From: Phocaeicola plebeius
Lineage (GTDB): Bacteria; Bacteroidota; Bacteroidia; Bacteroidales; Bacteroidaceae
Assembly (NCBI RefSeq): GCF_003437535.1
Contig: NZ_QSQT01000008.1
Coordinates: forward strand, 62,001 to 126,000
Reading direction: 5' to 3'
Length of the DNA stretch: 64,000 nucleotides
Position 1 is the first letter of the stretch. Every line of letters starts with the position of its first letter. The notes under the pieces were generated by a model, which saw nothing but the letters and a program-made list of their open reading frames with translations, ran no database searches and was not told the origin of the DNA. The position numbers and the translations under genes were made by a program. Shown in pieces: positions 60,985 to 64,000 of the stretch.

Positions 60985-61854
60985 ATGGAGACAAGTGAAC
61001 TTTTAAAGCGTGTCCGTCAGATTGAAATCAAGACCCGGGGACTTTCGAGCAATATTTTTGCCGGTCAGTATCATTCGGCCTTCAAGGGGCGTGGTATGGC
61101 CTTTTCAGAGGTCCGCGAGTATCAGTATGGGGATGACGTGCGCGATATTGACTGGAATGTGACCGCTCGCTTCGACAAACCATTCGTGAAAGTCTTTGAG
61201 GAAGAACGTGAACTTACGGTCATGTTGCTGGTGGACGTGTCCAACAGTTTGGACTTTGGTACCATTCAGCAGCTGAAGAAAGAAATGGTGACGGAGATTG
61301 CGGCTACAATCGCCTTTTCCGCCATTCAGAACAATGATAAAATCGGCGTGATTTTCTTTTCCGACCGTATCGAGAAATTTATCCCTCCCAAGAAGGGTCG
61401 CAAGCATATTCTGTATATCATTCGTGAACTGCTTGATTTTAAGCCGGAAAGTCAGCGCACCAATTTGCAGTGTGCCATTGAGTACCTGACGAATGTGCTG
61501 AAGAAACGCTGTACGGCCTTTATGCTGAGCGACTTTATTGACGAACGTGATTTCCAGAATGCATTGACGATTGCCAACCGAAAACACGATGTGGTGGCTG
61601 TGCAGGTGTACGACCGTCGTATGGAAGAACTTCCGGACGTGGGACTGATGCACGTGCGTGATGCGGAAACCGGTCATGAGCAGTGGATTGATACTTCGTC
61701 GAAGGCATTGCGCAATGCACATCATGCCTGGTGGAAGGAAAAACAGCAGAAGCTGAATGACACATTTACTCACAGCAATGTGGATTCTGTATCTGTACGT
61801 ACAGATCAGGATTATGTGAAGGCATTGCTGAATTTATTTGCAAAACGAAACTGA
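60985..61854 (+). CDS. DUF58 domain protein of the Bat operon
   Basis: 289 residues from METSELLKRVRQIEIKTRGL, with AAAGGA upstream of the ATG; the open frame extends to 60928 but lacks a ribosome site. The DUF58 signature is GMAFSEVREYQYGDDVRDID (about 39-58) followed by WNVTAR, then a VWA-like fold with LLVDVSNSLDFG (DxSxS variant, about 90-101) and SDFIDERDF. It is soluble and a typical partner of MoxR. The 141-nt gap after moxR holds no second gene. Confidence 0.92.
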   Translation: METSELLKRVRQIEIKTRGLSSNIFAGQYHSAFKGRGMAFSEVREYQYGDDVRDIDWNVTARFDKPFVKVFEEERELTVMLLVDVSNSLDFGTIQQLKKEMVTEIAATIAFSAIQNNDKIGVIFFSDRIEKFIPPKKGRKHILYIIRELLDFKPESQRTNLQCAIEYLTNVLKKRCTAFMLSDFIDERDFQNALTIANRKHDVVAVQVYDRRMEELPDVGLMHVRDAETGHEQWIDTSSKALRNAHHAWWKEKQQKLNDTFTHSNVDSVSVRTDQDYVKALLNLFAKRN

Positions 61855-61862
61855 CAGTTGAC

Positions 61863-62966
61863 ATGAGACATCTCTTATTATACTACTCAAAAATGATAAA
61901 GGCATGTTGCTGTGCTGTGTTGATTTTATGCTGTGCAACGGGCTTGAAAGCCCAGCAGGTGACGGTGGAAGCTACCATCGATTCCTTGCAGTTGCTCATT
62001 GGTGAGCAGGCGAAAATCAAATTGCAGGTCAGCATGGATGCCAACCAGAAATTGCGTCTGCCGTTGCTGCGTGATACGCTGGTCAGGGGAGTGGAGATTC
62101 TGGATGTGGCCAAGCCCGACACGCAGTTGCTGAACGACAACAAGCGCTGGCTGGTGTCACAAGAATATACAGTGACTTCTTTTGATTCGGCTCTGTATTA
62201 TCTTCCGCCGTTTGAGGTGCTGGTCAATGACAAGGCTTACCGTTCAAAGGCCTTGGCATTGAAAGTGTATTCCATTCCGGTGGATACCTTGCACCCCGAC
62301 CAGTTTTTTGGTCCGAAGTCCATTCAGGAAGTACCTCTTACCTGGGAAGACCTGGCACCGATGGTATATTCCATCCTGTTGCTGATTGCTTTGGGAGTGG
62401 TGACGGCCTTCTTTATCATTCGCTATCGTGACAATAAGCCTATCATCAAGATTATCAAGGTAGAACCTAAACTTCCGCCTCACCTGGCTGCCATGAAGAA
62501 GATTGAAACTATCAAGGCAGACAAGGTGGCCAAGCGTGAAGATCCGAAAGCTTATTATACGGAACTGACCGATGTCATCCGTATATATATAAAGGAGCGT
62601 TTCGGATTCAATGCCATGGAAATGACGTCTGCGGAAATTATCGAGCGTCTGTTGGAGGAGAAGGACAAAGAATCTATCCACGACCTGAAGGTGATGTTTG
62701 AAACAGCCGACCTGGTGAAGTTTGCGAAATATGCGCCGCTGATGAATGAAAACGACATGAACCTGGTGAATGCGGTAGATTTCATCAACCAGACTAAGAT
62801 AGAGGAAGATCCGAACGCCAAGAAGGAGCCGACGGAAATCAAAGTGGAGGAGAAGCGTTCCAAACAGGGACGAATTGCCTTGCTGTGCAGCATTGCCATT
62901 ACGGGTGTGGCCGCACTGATTGCTTTGTATTTGTCTGTGCGCCATATCATCGACCTCTTTTTCTAA
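61863..62966 (+). CDS. Bat-operon membrane protein of unknown function
   Basis: 367 residues; the signal peptide may start at 61863 or at the ATG at 61893 (MIKACCCAVLILCC). After cleavage near LKAQ comes a periplasmic beta domain (about 30-150; VTVEATIDSLQLLIGEQAKI), a transmembrane helix (about 168-190; VYSILLLIALGVVTAFFIIR), a cytoplasmic helical domain with IETIKADKVAKREDPKAYYT and EMTSAEIIERLLEEKDKESI, and a final helix near the C-terminus. The layout is shared by proteins between DUF58 and BatA in Bacteroidetes. It is not BatD, which is longer. It probably assembles with BatA/BatB. Confidence 0.85.
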   Translation: MRHLLLYYSKMIKACCCAVLILCCATGLKAQQVTVEATIDSLQLLIGEQAKIKLQVSMDANQKLRLPLLRDTLVRGVEILDVAKPDTQLLNDNKRWLVSQEYTVTSFDSALYYLPPFEVLVNDKAYRSKALALKVYSIPVDTLHPDQFFGPKSIQEVPLTWEDLAPMVYSILLLIALGVVTAFFIIRYRDNKPIIKIIKVEPKLPPHLAAMKKIETIKADKVAKREDPKAYYTELTDVIRIYIKERFGFNAMEMTSAEIIERLLEEKDKESIHDLKVMFETADLVKFAKYAPLMNENDMNLVNAVDFINQTKIEEDPNAKKEPTEIKVEEKRSKQGRIALLCSIAITGVAALIALYLSVRHIIDLFF

Positions 62967-62986
62967 TTTAATAATGAATTGAGACT

Positions 62987-63985
62987 ATGATTTTTGCGAA
63001 TATAGAATATCTGTTTCTGCTCTTGCTGCTGATTCCGTATATCGTGTGGTACGTGATGCGCCGCAAGAAGACGGAACCGACCATGCAGGTATCTACCACA
63101 CGGATGTACATGCAGGCTCCGCGCAGTTGGAAGATTTATTTGCTGCATGCGCCGTTTGTGCTTCGTATCCTGACGTTTGTGATGATTGTGCTGGTACTGG
63201 CACGCCCGCAAACTACCGATAACTGGCAGAACACGGAGATTGAAGGTATTGACATCATGCTGGCGGTCGACGTGTCGACCAGTATGCTGGCTGAAGATTT
63301 GAAGCCGAACCGTATTGAAGCGGCCAAGCAGGTAGCGGCAGAGTTTATCAACGGACGTCCGAATGATAATATCGGTCTGACTATCTTTGCGGGAGAAGCA
63401 TTTACGCAGTGCCCGCTGACAGTAGACCACGGAGTACTGTTGAATTTGTTCCAAAGTGTGAGCTGCGACATGGTACAGCGCGGAATGATTGAAGACGGTA
63501 CAGCACTGGGTATGGGACTGGCCAACGCGGTGAGTCGTCTGAAAGACAGCAAGGCCAAGTCGAAGGTAGTTATCCTGCTGACGGATGGTGTGAACAATCG
63601 GGGAGACATTTCTCCGCTTACTGCGGCCGAAATAGCCAAGCAGTTTGGTATCCGTGTGTATACCATCGGTGTAGGAACTAACGGTACGGCACCTTATCCG
63701 ATGCAGACGTACGCTGGTGTGCAATATGTACAGATGCCGGTGGAAATCGACGAACAGACCATGAGCCAGATTGCCGGAACAACTAATGGAAATTATTTCC
63801 GTGCTACCAGCAATACGAAGCTGAAGGAAGTGTACCGTGAAATTGACAAACTGGAAAAAACGAAACTGAACGTGAAGGAATTCAGCAAACGTGAAGAAGC
63901 CTATGCGGTGTTTGCACTGATTGCATTCCTGAGCATCTTGCTTGAAATTCTTTTGCGGAATACAGTTTTGAAGAAAATACCTTAA
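62987..63985 (+). CDS. batA: BatA, VWA-domain membrane protein
   Basis: 332 residues. Two N-terminal membrane segments (IEYLFLLLLLIPYIVWYVMR at about 5-24; VLRILTFVMIVLVLARPQTT at about 57-76) precede a VWA domain whose metal-ion-dependent adhesion site is LAVDVSTSMLAED (DxSxS, about 90-102) with TDGVNNRGD later; a C-terminal helix (YAVFALIAFLSILLEILLRN) closes it. It is the Bat protein linked to aerotolerance and stress in B. fragilis. It sits 20 nt after the preceding gene and 11 nt before a further start codon at the window edge. Confidence 0.92.
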   Translation: MIFANIEYLFLLLLLIPYIVWYVMRRKKTEPTMQVSTTRMYMQAPRSWKIYLLHAPFVLRILTFVMIVLVLARPQTTDNWQNTEIEGIDIMLAVDVSTSMLAEDLKPNRIEAAKQVAAEFINGRPNDNIGLTIFAGEAFTQCPLTVDHGVLLNLFQSVSCDMVQRGMIEDGTALGMGLANAVSRLKDSKAKSKVVILLTDGVNNRGDISPLTAAEIAKQFGIRVYTIGVGTNGTAPYPMQTYAGVQYVQMPVEIDEQTMSQIAGTTNGNYFRATSNTKLKEVYREIDKLEKTKLNVKEFSKREEAYAVFALIAFLSILLEILLRNTVLKKIP

Positions 63986-63996
63986 AATAAGAAGTC

Positions 63997-64000
63997 ATGT
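63997..64000 (+). CDS. Start of the next Bat gene (probably batB), cut by the window edge
   Basis: ATG at 63997-63999 lies 11 nt after the batA stop, behind AAGAAG. Only the first codon and one base are visible; identity rests on the usual batA-batB order. Confidence 0.4.

Noticed and set aside
61863..62966. Assignment as BatD
   Set aside because: BatD proteins are longer with several beta-domains and lie after BatB/BatC; this one sits before batA with a different layout.

Overview
The window is chromosomal DNA of a gut Bacteroidales bacterium, most likely Phocaeicola or Bacteroides. The evidence is a SusC/SusD pair, FecR-type anti-sigma control, a serine palmitoyltransferase, a BatA/DUF58/MoxR operon, a DUF4295 ribosome-associated protein, promoters of the Bacteroidetes type (TTTG, about 20 nt, TAnnTTTG) and the small smalltalk protein. 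No rRNA, tRNA or CRISPR array was found.

Layout. (1) 1-2.4 kb: the 5' part of dnaN (minus strand), a DUF3127 gene, then a gene-poor stretch with a long hairpin-forming palindrome and a 22-bp-period repeat array upstream of a small lipoprotein. (2) 2.3-4.7 kb: a BlaI-type repressor, stacked palindromic operators and an M56 (BlaR1-like) sensor that also carries CarboxypepD, TonB C-terminal and TonB-plug-like modules. (3) 5.2-15.1 kb: a visibly AT-rich locus of ECF sigma, FecR anti-sigma, SusC with STN domain, SusD, glycerophosphodiester phosphodiesterase, HAD phosphatase and a GlpT-like transporter. Together these look like a system for taking up and degrading glycerophosphodiesters. The transporter gene is frameshifted between its two six-helix halves. 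(4) 15.2-28.9 kb: housekeeping genes (DEAD helicase, serB, htpG, clpC, gyrA, a TPR protein), an AraC regulator and an exported alpha/beta hydrolase.

(5) 28.9-39.2 kb: an accessory island. HU-like and smalltalk genes face left; a GC-rich module of a BT4734-type primase/helicase-like protein and a DUF5675 protein faces right. Between them lies an AT-rich three-gene cassette: a one-polypeptide nuclease-methylase-specificity protein followed by two co-directional genes I do not recognise. A 138-bp nested inverted repeat precedes the cassette, and a 23-bp copy of its arm recurs exactly inside the 3' end of the primase-like gene. This is the most likely place for an undescribed (probably anti-phage) system.

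(6) 39.2-51.1 kb: an exported aldo/keto reductase and a flavin-reductase/monooxygenase lipoprotein; lptF-like, tgt (lacking the usual zinc cysteines) and lon; trmN6; a YegS-like lipid kinase divergent from the sphingolipid gene spt; a 37-residue small gene; DUF2148 and Cof-type proteins. (7) 51.3-64 kb: an MgtC-like protein preceded by a second 22-bp-period array, then map, tsaD, cinA, rpmB-rpmG-DUF4295, ftsY, rimO, two HU-type genes (one fused to a membrane segment and LysM), and the moxR-DUF58-batA operon running off the right edge.

All calls were made by reading the sequence; no database search was run.
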